A DNA stretch of 64,000 bases from Flavobacterium psychrolimnae. GTDB taxonomy: Bacteria > Bacteroidota > Bacteroidia > Flavobacteriales > Flavobacteriaceae. This document shows, piece by piece, positions 18,072 through 26,179 of this stretch. The DNA lies in NCBI RefSeq assembly GCF_003312425.1, contig NZ_QNUX01000002.1:124001-188000 (forward strand), read 5' to 3'. The notes beneath the pieces were generated by a model that did no database searches, had not been told where the DNA came from, and saw only the letters and a list, made by a program, of their open reading frames with translations. The position numbers were made by a program, and so were the translations under genes. The number at the start of each line of letters is the position of its first letter. Position 1 is the stretch's first letter.

Positions 18072-19585
18072 CTGTGAGGGATTACCGAAAGGTTTTCCCT
18101 CTTTTTTTTGTATATAAGACATCCCTTTTCCTCCATTTTACTGGCATTATGAGAAAATATATCTAAAATTGTAGGTGTTCGATATATACCCTCTTGGTAG
18201 TATAAGTTGCCATTGAACACCATCTTTACAAACTCACGCTTTTGCAAAGTATCTGACTTTGTGTAGACATGTTTGATATCACCCAATAAATCCAGATTAC
18301 GGTCTAAAATCTCGAAGGCCTTCCCTTGATTTGGGCTAAGTCTTTCTATTGCTGCTGTAATGGTCAATATATGGTCACTGTAGGTTGAATACCATCTTTC
18401 GTAGGTATCCTTGTTTATCTCGTTCCTAAACCATTTTTCTTCTACTGCATTTAATAGCCGCTGTACTTCCTCCAGCTCATGTTTTTTGTCTGCTACTTTT
18501 TTCTTGTTTGCCTTTACTTCCTGTTCAATTGAGGCGTAACTGCCATCTCTTATCTCTTTAATTTGTCTTTCGGGAACGCTCATGAGATCGCAGACGTTTA
18601 AGAATTGCTCATGTGCTTTGATTGCACTTATATTGTTATGTTTTGAATGCTTGCATTTATAATAGTAGAAGTATTTTCCAGATTTACCACGAGAAGGCGC
18701 ACCAGTAAGCGGAGTTCCACAATGGCATTTTACAACGCCCCGTAGCGGTATTTCATCATCGATAACTACCTTTACTTTATCAACTTTCTTCATTTTGGAC
18801 TGTACCATTGTCCATGTTGTCTTATCAACTATTGGCTCATGAATGGCTGGAAAAAGACCTCCCGGCAGATCTTTGAACGGCTCAACCCTTACAAGCCCTG
18901 CATAAACAGGATTTGCAAGCACACGATCAATAGCCATGTTGCCTTTCCTGTCAAAACCTGATTGATAAGCTATTTCTTTGATTTTATATAACGGCACATC
19001 ACGCAGATACATATCATAAATTGTTTTGACAATTTTAGCTTCTATCTCATTTACTTCAAGGTGGCGCTGTTTTCCTTCTCCAACCTTGCTGTAGCCGAAA
19101 GGTTTTTCTCTAGTAAGGAAACGACCTTCTTTTGCACGGGCTGTATAGAGTCCGCCACGCACTTTTATACTCCTGTTGATATTGTCTTCTTCAGCTAGCA
19201 ACAATTGTAGGCCTGCTCGGAAAAAGCTTCCCGGTGTATCATAATCAAAAACGATCCCTTCGGTCACGCTGATAATCTGAATACTGTATTTTTTTTGGAA
19301 TTGTTTGACCAAACTCATAGCTTCACCAGCATCCCTGCTAAAGCGGTCAAGCTGGTCTACAAGAAGGTAGTCCACCGATTTATAATGCTTGGCAATGAAT
19401 GCCTGTAATTTTATAAAATCTGGACGGTCAAAAGTCTTGGCACTTTTACCTCTGTCAATGAACGAATCCACCAACTGTATATTATTATATTGCAGGTATT
19501 GATCGGTATACAATTCCTGCCTTTCAATCGAGCCATTACTTTGCCCTAATTGACTAAATCTTAAATATCTAATCGCCCTCTTCAT
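18062..19585 (-). CDS. Large serine recombinase (site-specific integrase)
   Basis: 507 residues. The N-terminal resolvase catalytic domain has the nucleophile Ser11 in YLRFSQLGQS, RDAG and DQLDRFSRDA (~78-87), and EGIVFDYDTPGSFFRAGLQL. The recombinase domain follows (FLTREKPFGYSKVGEG, ~150-240), then a zinc ribbon (CHCGTPLTG ... YYKCKHSKHN, ~295-325) and a C-terminal coiled coil (~355-400). It should integrate and excise the adjacent element. The final codons (Gly-Arg-stop) are read from the tRNA-Val 3' end, so the gene's C-terminus is defined by the attachment site. Confidence 0.93.
   Translation of the reverse strand: MKRAIRYLRFSQLGQSNGSIERQELYTDQYLQYNNIQLVDSFIDRGKSAKTFDRPDFIKLQAFIAKHYKSVDYLLVDQLDRFSRDAGEAMSLVKQFQKKYSIQIISVTEGIVFDYDTPGSFFRAGLQLLLAEEDNINRSIKVRGGLYTARAKEGRFLTREKPFGYSKVGEGKQRHLEVNEIEAKIVKTIYDMYLRDVPLYKIKEIAYQSGFDRKGNMAIDRVLANPVYAGLVRVEPFKDLPGGLFPAIHEPIVDKTTWTMVQSKMKKVDKVKVVIDDEIPLRGVVKCHCGTPLTGAPSRGKSGKYFYYYKCKHSKHNNISAIKAHEQFLNVCDLMSVPERQIKEIRDGSYASIEQEVKANKKKVADKKHELEEVQRLLNAVEEKWFRNEINKDTYERWYSTYSDHILTITAAIERLSPNQGKAFEILDRNLDLLGDIKHVYTKSDTLQKREFVKMVFNGNLYYQEGIYRTPTILDIFSHNASKMEEKGCLIYKKKRENLSVIPHSGR
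18076..18109 (+). terminator. Terminator downstream of the tRNA, inside the recombinase 3' end
   Basis: Stem GAGGGA / TCCCTC with a 14-base loop and eight T, five bases after the tRNA. It overlaps the last coding codons of the serine recombinase on the other strand, so the element appears to supply the tRNA gene with a terminator. Confidence 0.7.
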
Positions 19586-19724
19586 ATAATTCTTTCAATG
19601 TTAATGACACAATAATTTCAATCATTAAATCTACGAATTTTTGTTCTTTTTCCCGTTCTATATCTTCATAATTTTTTGAGATATATTCTTCTACATCAGT
19701 CTGATTGATAAATTCCTGTTTCAT
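19569..19724 (-). CDS. Small acidic protein (51 residues) coupled to the recombinase
   Basis: A frame of 51 residues (starts MKQEFINQTDVEEYI, ends LKELYEEGD) overlapping the recombinase start by 17 bases, so translation is probably coupled. It is preceded by AAAGGAGGTG five bases before the ATG, a perfect Shine-Dalgarno sequence and uncommon in Bacteroidetes. Function unknown; a directionality factor or regulator of the recombinase would fit the position, but nothing in the protein shows this. Confidence 0.6.
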   Translation of the reverse strand: MKQEFINQTDVEEYISKNYEDIEREKEQKFVDLMIEIIVSLTLKELYEEGD

Positions 19725-19878
19725 TTTTCACCTCCTTTGCCTTTTGTTAAAACGATGTTTGTTTTTAAGTTTTATGAATTTAAACCATCTGACAGCTTAG
19801 GAGTAATTACAGTCTCACCTAGGAACTCTTTGGCTGCATTAGTCTCAAAGCAATATTAGTAACAGTTATAAAAAAAAT

Positions 19879-19919
19879 AAAGACAATCCCTTCTTATAGT
19901 CGGGACAGTCTTTGTTTTT
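19879..19919. terminator. Terminator between mobilisation and recombinase genes
   Basis: Imperfect stem AAAGACAATCCC / GGGACAGTCTTT with an 11-base loop, an A-rich left flank and T-rich right flank, usable in both directions. It separates the relaxase operon from the recombinase operon, both read leftward. Confidence 0.65.
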
Positions 19920-20005
19920 AAAAAGAGTTGGTACAGCCAATTTGATGAATCACTCCTTTGTCGTGAATCAACAAAAAGGCTAGCGATTAAAATTGATAGT
20001 ATGTA

Positions 20006-21295
20006 CTATCTTTTTTTGCGTCTGGCTTTCTTTTTCGTTTGGTTGGCAAATAATTCTTCATCATAGTCTTCTGCTTTTCCATTGGATAATAACCCTCCAA
20101 AGACTTCAATAAGGTTGTTTTCTTCGTGGCTATAGGACATATTTTCCTTAACCAAAAAGTCAAACAGCTTGTGTGATTGTTTGACATCTTCATTTATAGT
20201 CGCATTGTTCTTTGAAACACCATTTCCCTGTACAGGCTGCTCTATTTTAGTGCCATTATTCCACCAGTCATTGAATACGTTAGCCGAAAGGTTTTTGCCT
20301 AATTGCGAACCATTCCATACGGATTTTGAACTATGGTCAATAAACGTTATTCCATAAACTCTGCCTTCGGTATTTCGTCTTACAACGGTATTAATACCTC
20401 GTTCCAACAACCTTTTTTTGAATTCTTTTTCATCCGATGCCGTCTGCAAGCACATCTCAATGGTTGTCTTAAGCAAAGCTTTGGATGGCTCATTTTTCAA
20501 CAACTCTTTGGACTGGGCATAGCGTTGTTGAAGGTGAACATATCCTGCCTGTTTACCGAACAACGAAGCTTTAAAAGGATTGCTTGCTTTTTCTCCCTTT
20601 TCATTTAATGCAAAATATACCAGTCCTTGTTTTGGGATTCCATCAAATTCACCCTTGACTTCTTCAGCGGTAATATTGAAAAGGGAAAGCAGGGCATTGT
20701 AGGCGCCGAAACCCTCAAATTTATAGTTCTTTGGTAAATGACGGATTACCGAAGCCATCTGGCTCTTTATGTCACCAGCCTTATAATCAACTGGTTTGAA
20801 TATTTGATTTTGTGGATTTTGCTTTTTCTCGATAGCCGATATCAAGCAGAATTGTTTTTCCAATTCCCGACAGACATTCATCGAATGTCTTTTTTCAAAT
20901 TTATCCGATATTTTCCTGCCATTTTCATCCACGCAAACCGATACAATATGAATATGGGTACGGTCAATATCTGTATGCTTGAATACCACAAAAGGCTGTT
21001 CTGTGTAACCCATTTTCTGCATATACTCCTGAGCCAGCTTTTCAAATTGTTCATCACTTACTTTATCGTTCGGATCAGGATTGAGAGAGATATGTAATAT
21101 TGGTTTTTCAGTCTTTCGATTGGCAAGCAAGTACGGTTCAAAAGAACGCAACAGTTGACTGGTGGCATAACTGCCATCAGGAGTTTCAATTATCTTATTG
21201 GTATACAAAACCTGCCCATTATCATTTTCCACTTTGAGTTGATTGTACACCAATGCACCATAAAGATTGCTCCCTCTTCCGATTTTCGCTATCAT
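20006..21295 (-). CDS. Relaxase / mobilisation nuclease (MobB-type)
   Basis: 429 residues with the relaxase three-histidine motif in KHTDIDRTHIHIVSV (~104-118) and an N-terminal tyrosine candidate in LYGALVYNQLK. Upstream HISLNPDPNDK is motif II of Bacteroidetes MobB proteins. It nicks the element's oriT and leads single-strand transfer using a helper's conjugation machinery. Its start overlaps the end of the accessory gene by four bases (ATGA). The C-terminus is strongly basic (KKKARRKKR). Confidence 0.9.
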   Translation of the reverse strand: MIAKIGRGSNLYGALVYNQLKVENDNGQVLYTNKIIETPDGSYATSQLLRSFEPYLLANRKTEKPILHISLNPDPNDKVSDEQFEKLAQEYMQKMGYTEQPFVVFKHTDIDRTHIHIVSVCVDENGRKISDKFEKRHSMNVCRELEKQFCLISAIEKKQNPQNQIFKPVDYKAGDIKSQMASVIRHLPKNYKFEGFGAYNALLSLFNITAEEVKGEFDGIPKQGLVYFALNEKGEKASNPFKASLFGKQAGYVHLQQRYAQSKELLKNEPSKALLKTTIEMCLQTASDEKEFKKRLLERGINTVVRRNTEGRVYGITFIDHSSKSVWNGSQLGKNLSANVFNDWWNNGTKIEQPVQGNGVSKNNATINEDVKQSHKLFDFLVKENMSYSHEENNLIEVFGGLLSNGKAEDYDEELFANQTKKKARRKKR

Positions 21296-21723
21296 TTTTT
21301 CAGGTATTTTGCTTCAAAATCTTCAGTTAGTAGAATGATTTTTTGACACAATACCGCCATTTCTGCTGTCTGTTTTTCCAATTTATAGAGATAGGCTGCG
21401 GCTTTCTTTTCAGAAAAATTGCGGTACAGTATTTTTACCACTTGGTTATAATTGGTTCCTACAGCCCTGAACTGTCCGAATAGGGTGGTCAGGCGCATAT
21501 AGTAATCCATGGTTGCCTTGTCAACCGTTACGATTGTAATGCCTTTTTGGAAGACACATGCCGTAATAAAATGGGCCATTACATCCATTCGTGAAGCTTC
21601 ATAGAGAGAAAGGAATCGTGCATTTTCCTCAGCACTAAGGCTAATAGAATAGCGGTGAACGGCGGGATCTTTCTTGGGATGCCTGCCTCCTTTATGCGAG
21701 GTAGTTTTGCCGTTGCTTTCCAT
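21292..21723 (-). CDS. Mobilisation accessory protein (MobA/MobC-like)
   Basis: 143 residues: a basic, flexible N-terminus (SHKGGRHPKKDPAVH), a ribbon-helix-helix-like segment (HRYSISLSAEENARFLSLYEAS), and a C-terminal helical region with AVGTNYNQVVKIL, the MobC signature. Such proteins bind near oriT and help the relaxase. It is the first gene of the mob operon, so oriT is expected just upstream. Confidence 0.85.
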   Translation of the reverse strand: MESNGKTTSHKGGRHPKKDPAVHRYSISLSAEENARFLSLYEASRMDVMAHFITACVFQKGITIVTVDKATMDYYMRLTTLFGQFRAVGTNYNQVVKILYRNFSEKKAAAYLYKLEKQTAEMAVLCQKIILLTEDFEAKYLKK

Positions 21724-21939
21724 TACCGTTATTACTGGTTTCGTTTAAACAATTTAAAAACCAATATACTTTATCATTGGTAATGGCCTCTGGATATTGG
21801 AGAATATGGAAGCATTTGGCTTACTATTTCCGCATGTTGATTTTCGCCTTAAGGACAACTTCCGTCAAACAAAGCCACGACAGGACCCTTTCTAAGAGTG
21901 CCTCGCTTTCGGGATTAATTTCATGAGAAACGTGAAATT
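21724..21939. promoter_or_regulatory. Divergent mob / AbiEii intergenic region, candidate oriT
   Basis: 216 bases between the divergent mob operon and the nucleotidyltransferase gene. It holds an inverted repeat CCAAT-N11-ATTGG at about 21758-21778 and a second, AATTTCA-N9-TGAAATT at 21917-21939, directly abutting the ATG at 21940. The first is where an oriT would be expected; no nick site can be assigned. The second could be an operator or a hairpin that limits translation. Confidence 0.4.
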
Positions 21940-22629
21940 ATGCTTTACAAAGAAACAGTTAGCAAGGAGATGTGGGAACTTCTCCAAAGGCTTATGAAAG
22001 ATGAAAAATTGAAAGACTATATATTGGTCGGCGGTACGGCGTTAGCCTTACGACTGGGACATCGCTTATCAGTGGATCTAGATCTTTTTACAACAAAAAC
22101 TTTTAATTCGCAGATGATGCTCAAATATCTGCATGACACTTACGATGTAAATGAAAAGGAAAGCCAGTTCTTCCCGAACACTGTTCTTACCTACATCGAT
22201 GATATAAAAGTCGATATTGTTACACACAATTACCCTCTTCTGAATTCCGTGGAAACAGCTGAAGGAGTCCGCATGATTTCCAATGAAGATATTGGAGCAA
22301 TGAAACTCCATGCGATTCATCAGAGCGGAGACAGGTACAAGGATTTTGTTGACATGTACTTTATGCTTGAACGAGAACCATTAAAGTTCTACCTACAAGC
22401 CTATCAGAGAAAATATGATAAGGATCCCTACTGGGCTTCCATAGGTCTGAATACATATGACAAGATTAGTACCTTTGAAGGTATAGATATGCTGAAAGAA
22501 AAAGAGCAAAACTGGAAAATTATCCAAAAACGGCTGGAACTGGCAGTAAAAAATCCTTTGTATAAATTTAAATCAGAAAGCCAGGATTTACCGATTAATC
22601 CCAACAAAAAGAGAGGATTTCGCAGGTAA
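21940..22629 (+). CDS. AbiEii/AbiGii-type nucleotidyltransferase (putative toxin)
   Basis: 229 residues. The polymerase-beta-like nucleotidyltransferase core is plain: LVGGTALALRLGHRLSVDLDLFTT (shown in part: GGTALALRLG at ~29-38, SVDLDLF at ~43-49) supplies the GG and DxD motifs, with KVDIVTHNYPLL as the third acidic strand and AMKLHAIHQSGDRYKDFVDMYF as the family's helix. AbiEii enzymes act as toxins in abortive-infection or plasmid-stabilising pairs. The small gene downstream is the likely partner. Confidence 0.85.
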   Translation: MLYKETVSKEMWELLQRLMKDEKLKDYILVGGTALALRLGHRLSVDLDLFTTKTFNSQMMLKYLHDTYDVNEKESQFFPNTVLTYIDDIKVDIVTHNYPLLNSVETAEGVRMISNEDIGAMKLHAIHQSGDRYKDFVDMYFMLEREPLKFYLQAYQRKYDKDPYWASIGLNTYDKISTFEGIDMLKEKEQNWKIIQKRLELAVKNPLYKFKSESQDLPINPNKKRGFRR

Positions 22630-22676
22630 TTCAGCAAAAAATACTTATATTTGATACTACACCAATTAAAAAAACA

Positions 22677-22988
22677 ATGAAGCCATTAACCAAACATATA
22701 CCTAATCTTCACCCTAAATTCTTCTGGGATTTTAGATTCGACAGTATTGACTGGGATGGAGGATATAAAATGGTAATTGCCCGTATTGTTGAGCGTGGAG
22801 GTCAGGATCAAATTGACGAAATCGTCCGTTTTTATGGTCGTGAAAAAATAATTACTTCTATCCGTGACGAGATTTTCTTTCTTCCCAACTATGCCATTGA
22901 GAATGCTCTTAAATTCTTTCCCGAACTCAAAAAGGAAGAGATGTATTGCTATCTGAACCGCAAAGACAAACCCTATCACTGGATTTAG
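22677..22988 (+). CDS. DUF6922-like small protein, likely partner of the nucleotidyltransferase
   Basis: 103 residues (FWDFRFDSIDWDGGY; VIARIVERGGQDQIDEIVRFYG; YAIENALKFFPEL). This pattern matches short Bacteroidetes proteins regularly encoded beside AbiEii-type enzymes and is a reasonable antitoxin candidate. It starts 47 bases after the nucleotidyltransferase stop on the same strand. No DNA-binding motif is obvious, unlike AbiEi antitoxins. Confidence 0.65.
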   Translation: MKPLTKHIPNLHPKFFWDFRFDSIDWDGGYKMVIARIVERGGQDQIDEIVRFYGREKIITSIRDEIFFLPNYAIENALKFFPELKKEEMYCYLNRKDKPYHWI

Positions 22989-23154
22989 TGAATACCTAAA
23001 TCCCTAAACGGGTTTTTCTTGGTTTATTTAATTCCTCATCTTTGCTTTGTTCAGTCTCTTTGTACGGATTGGACTTTATATTTTACCTAAAGAAATGATA
23101 AAAAGAAAAACAAGGTAGGACGTGCTGGATCAGTCTGTCCAAAAGACTACGGCA

Positions 23155-23295
23155 TAATGGTTTGCTCGTTCCTCACAAACCACCCTTCGGGACTTATTCC
23201 GTTTCCTTTTGTCCTGTCTGCATCCCGTCCTTTGAAATTGCTTTCTTTTTCTTTTTTCCGATTTTCTGTTTTCTTTGGAAAATATATTTATGTAT
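23155..23295. repeat. Intergenic repeat of the element, copy 1
   Basis: Shares CTCGTTCCTC (23165-23174) and CACCCTTCGGGACTTAT (23181-23197), then a C/T-rich tail ending near ATTTATG, with the segment at 26697-26824. The cores are identical with the same order and nearly equal spacing; the flanks are diverged. Function unknown. Confidence 0.7.
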
Positions 23296-23730
23296 CAAGA
23301 TATGGGTATATGTGCGTATCTAAAAGTCTATTTATTTGCTTATTTACACAAGGGAGCATTCATGTCTTTGCGTAAAAGCATACATATGTAAAAGCATAAA
23401 ACTGTAAAAACGTATGTACATACATATAGCTATAAAAGCGCATTTACTTATGGGATTAAATACTTCTTTAAATGAGTGCATCCGTACAGAATTGCATTGA
23501 TACCTCAATATGCATGAGAAGATATATTTAAATATTTATGTTTGAAGGTACATATATGCATATTTTCTAATTCGGCAGATAACTGCAGTTAAGCTTCTCT
23601 GGAATTTATAGAGTTGACCCCATTAAAGCCAGGAATACCAACACTATCCTATTTGTACACAGCCTTATCAAGACTGATTTTGTTCAAACCAATCACAACA
23701 CATAACAATTCCTAAATATCCGCAAAACAA

Positions 23731-23752
23731 AAAAAGGGCCTCAAGCCCTTTC
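23731..23752 (-). terminator. Terminator of the 24-25.5 kb minus-strand operon
   Basis: Stem AAAGGGC / GCCCTTT with a short loop, followed on the minus strand by a run of seven T. It lies about 160 bases beyond the last gene of the leftward operon. Confidence 0.75.
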
Positions 23753-23792
23753 CATTAAAACCATCGGTAATAATATTTTCGAGAGAAAATAG

Positions 23793-23855
23793 CAAGTTGT
23801 GTTTTGAGCTGCTTGAAATACTTTCCGCAGCTCAAAACCACTTGCCCTTGCAGGG
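23793..23855. repeat. Large inverted repeat followed by a small hairpin
   Basis: Left arm CAAGTTGTGTTTTGAGCTGC at 23793-23812 pairs with GCAGCTCAAAACCACTTG at 23827-23844 (18 pairs, 14-base loop, a two-base bulge), immediately followed by CCCT-TGC-AGGG. The structure is far stronger than a normal terminator and has no T run. An origin of transfer, single-strand origin or structured RNA are possibilities. Confidence 0.6.
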
Positions 23856-23910
23856 AGCTGGAAAACATCTCCAAAGTCGGCGTTTTATTAAAATTCTAAA
23901 TAGAAACAGG

Positions 23911-24252
23911 TTAATTGGAAGCGTTCTTATTGTTTTCATTTAAATATTTTCTATGTAGGATGTCCAGTAATTCTGCCTCTTCCAATGGAATTAGCATTTC
24001 TATTATTCTCAAAAGACTTCCAATATATCTTTCAATATTTACGATACTCCCAGTACTGAGCTCAATTCCGTCTAAAGCTAATCTTGTTGTTTGAAGTAAA
24101 TCCGATAGTATACAAAACAGGTCTCTATATCCTTCCACTTTTAATTCAATAATGTAATTGTCATCTCTTGTTTCTAATGATGGTTTAAGTAGTAGAAAAT
24201 ATTGCTCTGGGTTTTCTATGAGCTCATTTAATTTGATTTTATCATTTTCCAT
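23911..24252 (-). CDS. Hypothetical protein, paralogue of the next gene
   Basis: 113 residues, all-helical in appearance. Its second half (LFCILSDLLQTTRLALDG, then LLRIIEMLIPLEEAELLDILH) aligns with the neighbouring gene product, so the two arose by tandem duplication. No known family is recognised. It is third in a leftward operon behind the nucleotidyltransferase/HEPN-like gene. Confidence 0.65.
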   Translation of the reverse strand: MENDKIKLNELIENPEQYFLLLKPSLETRDDNYIIELKVEGYRDLFCILSDLLQTTRLALDGIELSTGSIVNIERYIGSLLRIIEMLIPLEEAELLDILHRKYLNENNKNASN

Positions 24253-24282
24253 AATCTATATTTTTATTAATAATTTATCTAG

Positions 24283-24639
24283 TTATAATGTATCAGTCTT
24301 TTCAAACTCTATAGTTTTTAAAACAAACTTATGAACTGCATCAAATACCTCACCTTCGTTAATTGGCAATAATTGCACTGCTATTTCTAACAAGGTTTTA
24401 AGATGCTTTATAGGATCTTCAACTTCTGTTGCGTTTCCATTCTCATCATTATAAATAGTATTCAGACAGGTTTTTAATAAATCCTGTACTGCAATAAGCA
24501 TAGAAGAGTACCTGTCAAAAATTATCTTTGCGTTGAAGAGATAATTTTTTCTATCATCAGGTTTCAAAGTAGTAAAGTAACCACATGTGGTTATTTCTTT
24601 AATAAAAGCGTCTAGTTCTTTATTTTTATCCGTTTCCAT
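24283..24639 (-). CDS. Hypothetical protein, paralogue of the previous gene
   Basis: About 118 residues from the ATG at 24639 (METDKNKELD); a longer frame starting at 24672 would overlap the preceding gene and add a basic leader, so I prefer the internal start. The segment LIAVQDLLKTCLNTIYND ... LLEIAVQLLPINEGEVFDAVH matches the DLL-x-T ... LL-x-I-x3-L-x-P-x-E-x-E-x2-D pattern of its neighbour. Function unknown. Confidence 0.65.
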   Translation of the reverse strand: METDKNKELDAFIKEITTCGYFTTLKPDDRKNYLFNAKIIFDRYSSMLIAVQDLLKTCLNTIYNDENGNATEVEDPIKHLKTLLEIAVQLLPINEGEVFDAVHKFVLKTIEFEKTDTL

Positions 24640-24649
24640 ATTATTTATT

Positions 24650-25507
24650 TTATTTCTCGGCTTCATTTTCAACTTGGTTTTGTCGATTGATTTCCTTTTG
24701 AATCAAAATTTCCGCTTGATTTTTAAAATTTTTGCATCTTTCTTCCACCACCTGATAATATAAATAATCAACATCGTTAGTCTTACTAAAACGTAAAGTG
24801 TTGGGCTGCTGCTTAAGAAGTTTAAATATGGCTTTGTCTTCCCGTGTTTGTCGGGGAAAAAAATCTGCAGTTATGGTAGTAAAGTATTCACAGAGATTAA
24901 ATAAATACTCTAATGCAAAATGATTAGGAGTGTAGCCTACAAAGACACGGATCAAAGACAAACAGATTTGCTCCACTATTTGATGAAGAGCGGACATTTT
25001 TACTTCATCCGAACTAGAAGCATCATCATCATTATATACCCAGCCCCAGATTGTAACAATATTATTCCTCCTCCATGCTATGTAATGGGATGTTGATTTT
25101 AAATTTCTTTTGGGAGTTTCGCTAATATTTAAATAAGGAGGCTTGTTAATATCTTGAAATAACAGCTCTGCGTTCTGCATAATCTGCCAAAAGAAAAACT
25201 GCTGGTCTTGGCAGAGGTCTTTAAGACTCTGTACGTGGTGTATAAGAACAGTAGCGGTCAAAGTACCCTGAGTCTTTGCTTTTACCTTATCAGTTATATC
25301 ACTGACAGCATTATCTTTGGTCTCCTGTACAAAAACTAAGAGGTATAAATGACTATGTTCTTTTTGCAGTTCTTTATCAGGATAAATTTTCCTGCTCGAA
25401 CTATAAGCTGTTGCATGTCTGCCAAAACAATAAATCGCAGATGTTTTAATGTGCTCAGTAATTACTTCCTTCAACTCTTTTTGCTGTGAAAATTCAATTG
25501 CATTCAT
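24650..25507 (-). CDS. Nucleotidyltransferase/HEPN-like fused protein
   Basis: 285 residues. The N-terminal ~130 resemble a nucleotidyltransferase fold (IYCFGRHATAY ... HSHLYLLVFVQE) but lack a clear GS or DxD motif, so it may be catalytically dead. The C-terminal half (SALHQIVEQICLSLIRVFVGYTP then ALEYLFNLCEYF) resembles a HEPN helical bundle of the type fused to such domains. It leads the leftward operon with the two small paralogues, opposite an XRE regulator. Role unknown; a toxin-like or RNA-binding function is inference only. Confidence 0.55.
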   Translation of the reverse strand: MNAIEFSQQKELKEVITEHIKTSAIYCFGRHATAYSSSRKIYPDKELQKEHSHLYLLVFVQETKDNAVSDITDKVKAKTQGTLTATVLIHHVQSLKDLCQDQQFFFWQIMQNAELLFQDINKPPYLNISETPKRNLKSTSHYIAWRRNNIVTIWGWVYNDDDASSSDEVKMSALHQIVEQICLSLIRVFVGYTPNHFALEYLFNLCEYFTTITADFFPRQTREDKAIFKLLKQQPNTLRFSKTNDVDYLYYQVVEERCKNFKNQAEILIQKEINRQNQVENEAEK

Positions 25508-25667
25508 AATTTTAAATTTTAGTTAATACTTATCTGAAAAATTGTATTTTTGTTCAAAACACAATGCAAGTAAACAATAGATTGTACCGTACCGAACTAA
25601 ACGGAATTGTATCATACTAATTCAAACTTGTATTTTACCGATCTAAAAAAAATTAGAGAATTTTAAA

Positions 25668-25675
25668 TATCTTTG
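25668..25675 (+). promoter_or_regulatory. -7 box of the XRE gene, predicting a leaderless transcript
   Basis: TATCTTTG matches TAnnTTTG exactly and ends four bases before the ATG at 25680. Transcription would begin at or within the start codon. No TTG sits at the ideal upstream distance. Confidence 0.5.
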
Positions 25676-25679
25676 AACT

Positions 25680-26075
25680 ATGGAAACAGCAACAAAACCA
25701 AAACATATTGGCAGGAATATAAGCCGAATCAGAGAGCTTAGAGGTATGAAACAAGAAGCATTGGCTATTGCTATTGGTGTAAGTCAACAGTCAGTTTCTA
25801 ACATTGAAGGAAGCGAAACAATTGATGAAGAAAAACTACAAGCAATTGCTGAAGTGTTAGGCGTTTCTGCTGAGGCAATTAAAAACTATAGCGATGAAAC
25901 GGTATTAAATAATATTCAGAATAATTATGAAGGATCTGTTATTAATAGTGGTCCTACAGTAAACCAAAATTGCACATTTAATCCCCTAGATAAAGTAGTT
26001 GAGTTATATGAGCGTTTAGTTCAGGCTGAAAAAGATAAAGTCGAGTATTTGGAAAAGTTACTAAAAGCGAAATAG
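25680..26075 (+). CDS. XRE family helix-turn-helix regulator with C-terminal coiled coil
   Basis: 131 residues: a helix-turn-helix at ~10-65 (RIRELRGMKQEALAIAIGVS, QQSVSNIEGSETI), a linker rich in Asn (NNIQNNYEGSVINSG), and a C-terminal helix (VVELYERLVQAEKDKVEYLEKLLK) that likely dimerises. This type is common on Bacteroidetes mobile elements. It is divergent from the nucleotidyltransferase/HEPN-like operon and probably represses it. A strong terminator follows. Confidence 0.85.
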   Translation: METATKPKHIGRNISRIRELRGMKQEALAIAIGVSQQSVSNIEGSETIDEEKLQAIAEVLGVSAEAIKNYSDETVLNNIQNNYEGSVINSGPTVNQNCTFNPLDKVVELYERLVQAEKDKVEYLEKLLKAK

Positions 26076-26100
26076 GCTTTTATAGAAGATATATTAATTC

Positions 26101-26138
26101 CAAAAGAGAGACTCTAGACAGGGTCTCTCTTTTGTTTC
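26101..26138 (+). terminator. Terminator after the XRE gene
   Basis: Twelve-base arms CAAAAGAGAGAC / GTCTCTCTTTTG with a ten-base loop and a short T-rich tail. Confidence 0.8.
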
Positions 26139-26179
26139 AGAATATTTTTATTTTACAATCATAATAAAAGATTAACAAG

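Larger units (their letters stand above)
22989..23910. other. Long noncoding stretch of the mobile element
   Basis: 922 bases without a convincing gene. It contains one copy of a repeated intergenic segment (23155-23295, see separate entry), a tract rich in TACATAT including the perfect palindrome GTATGTACATAC at 23412-23423, a minus-strand terminator and a large hairpin just left of the following operon. Confidence 0.6.

Noticed and set aside
23157..23375. 72-residue ORF MVCSFLTNHPSGL... in the mobile element
   Set aside because: It runs through the repeated pyrimidine-rich intergenic segment, has low-complexity Phe/Ser content and no upstream signal; the second repeat copy does not preserve the frame.
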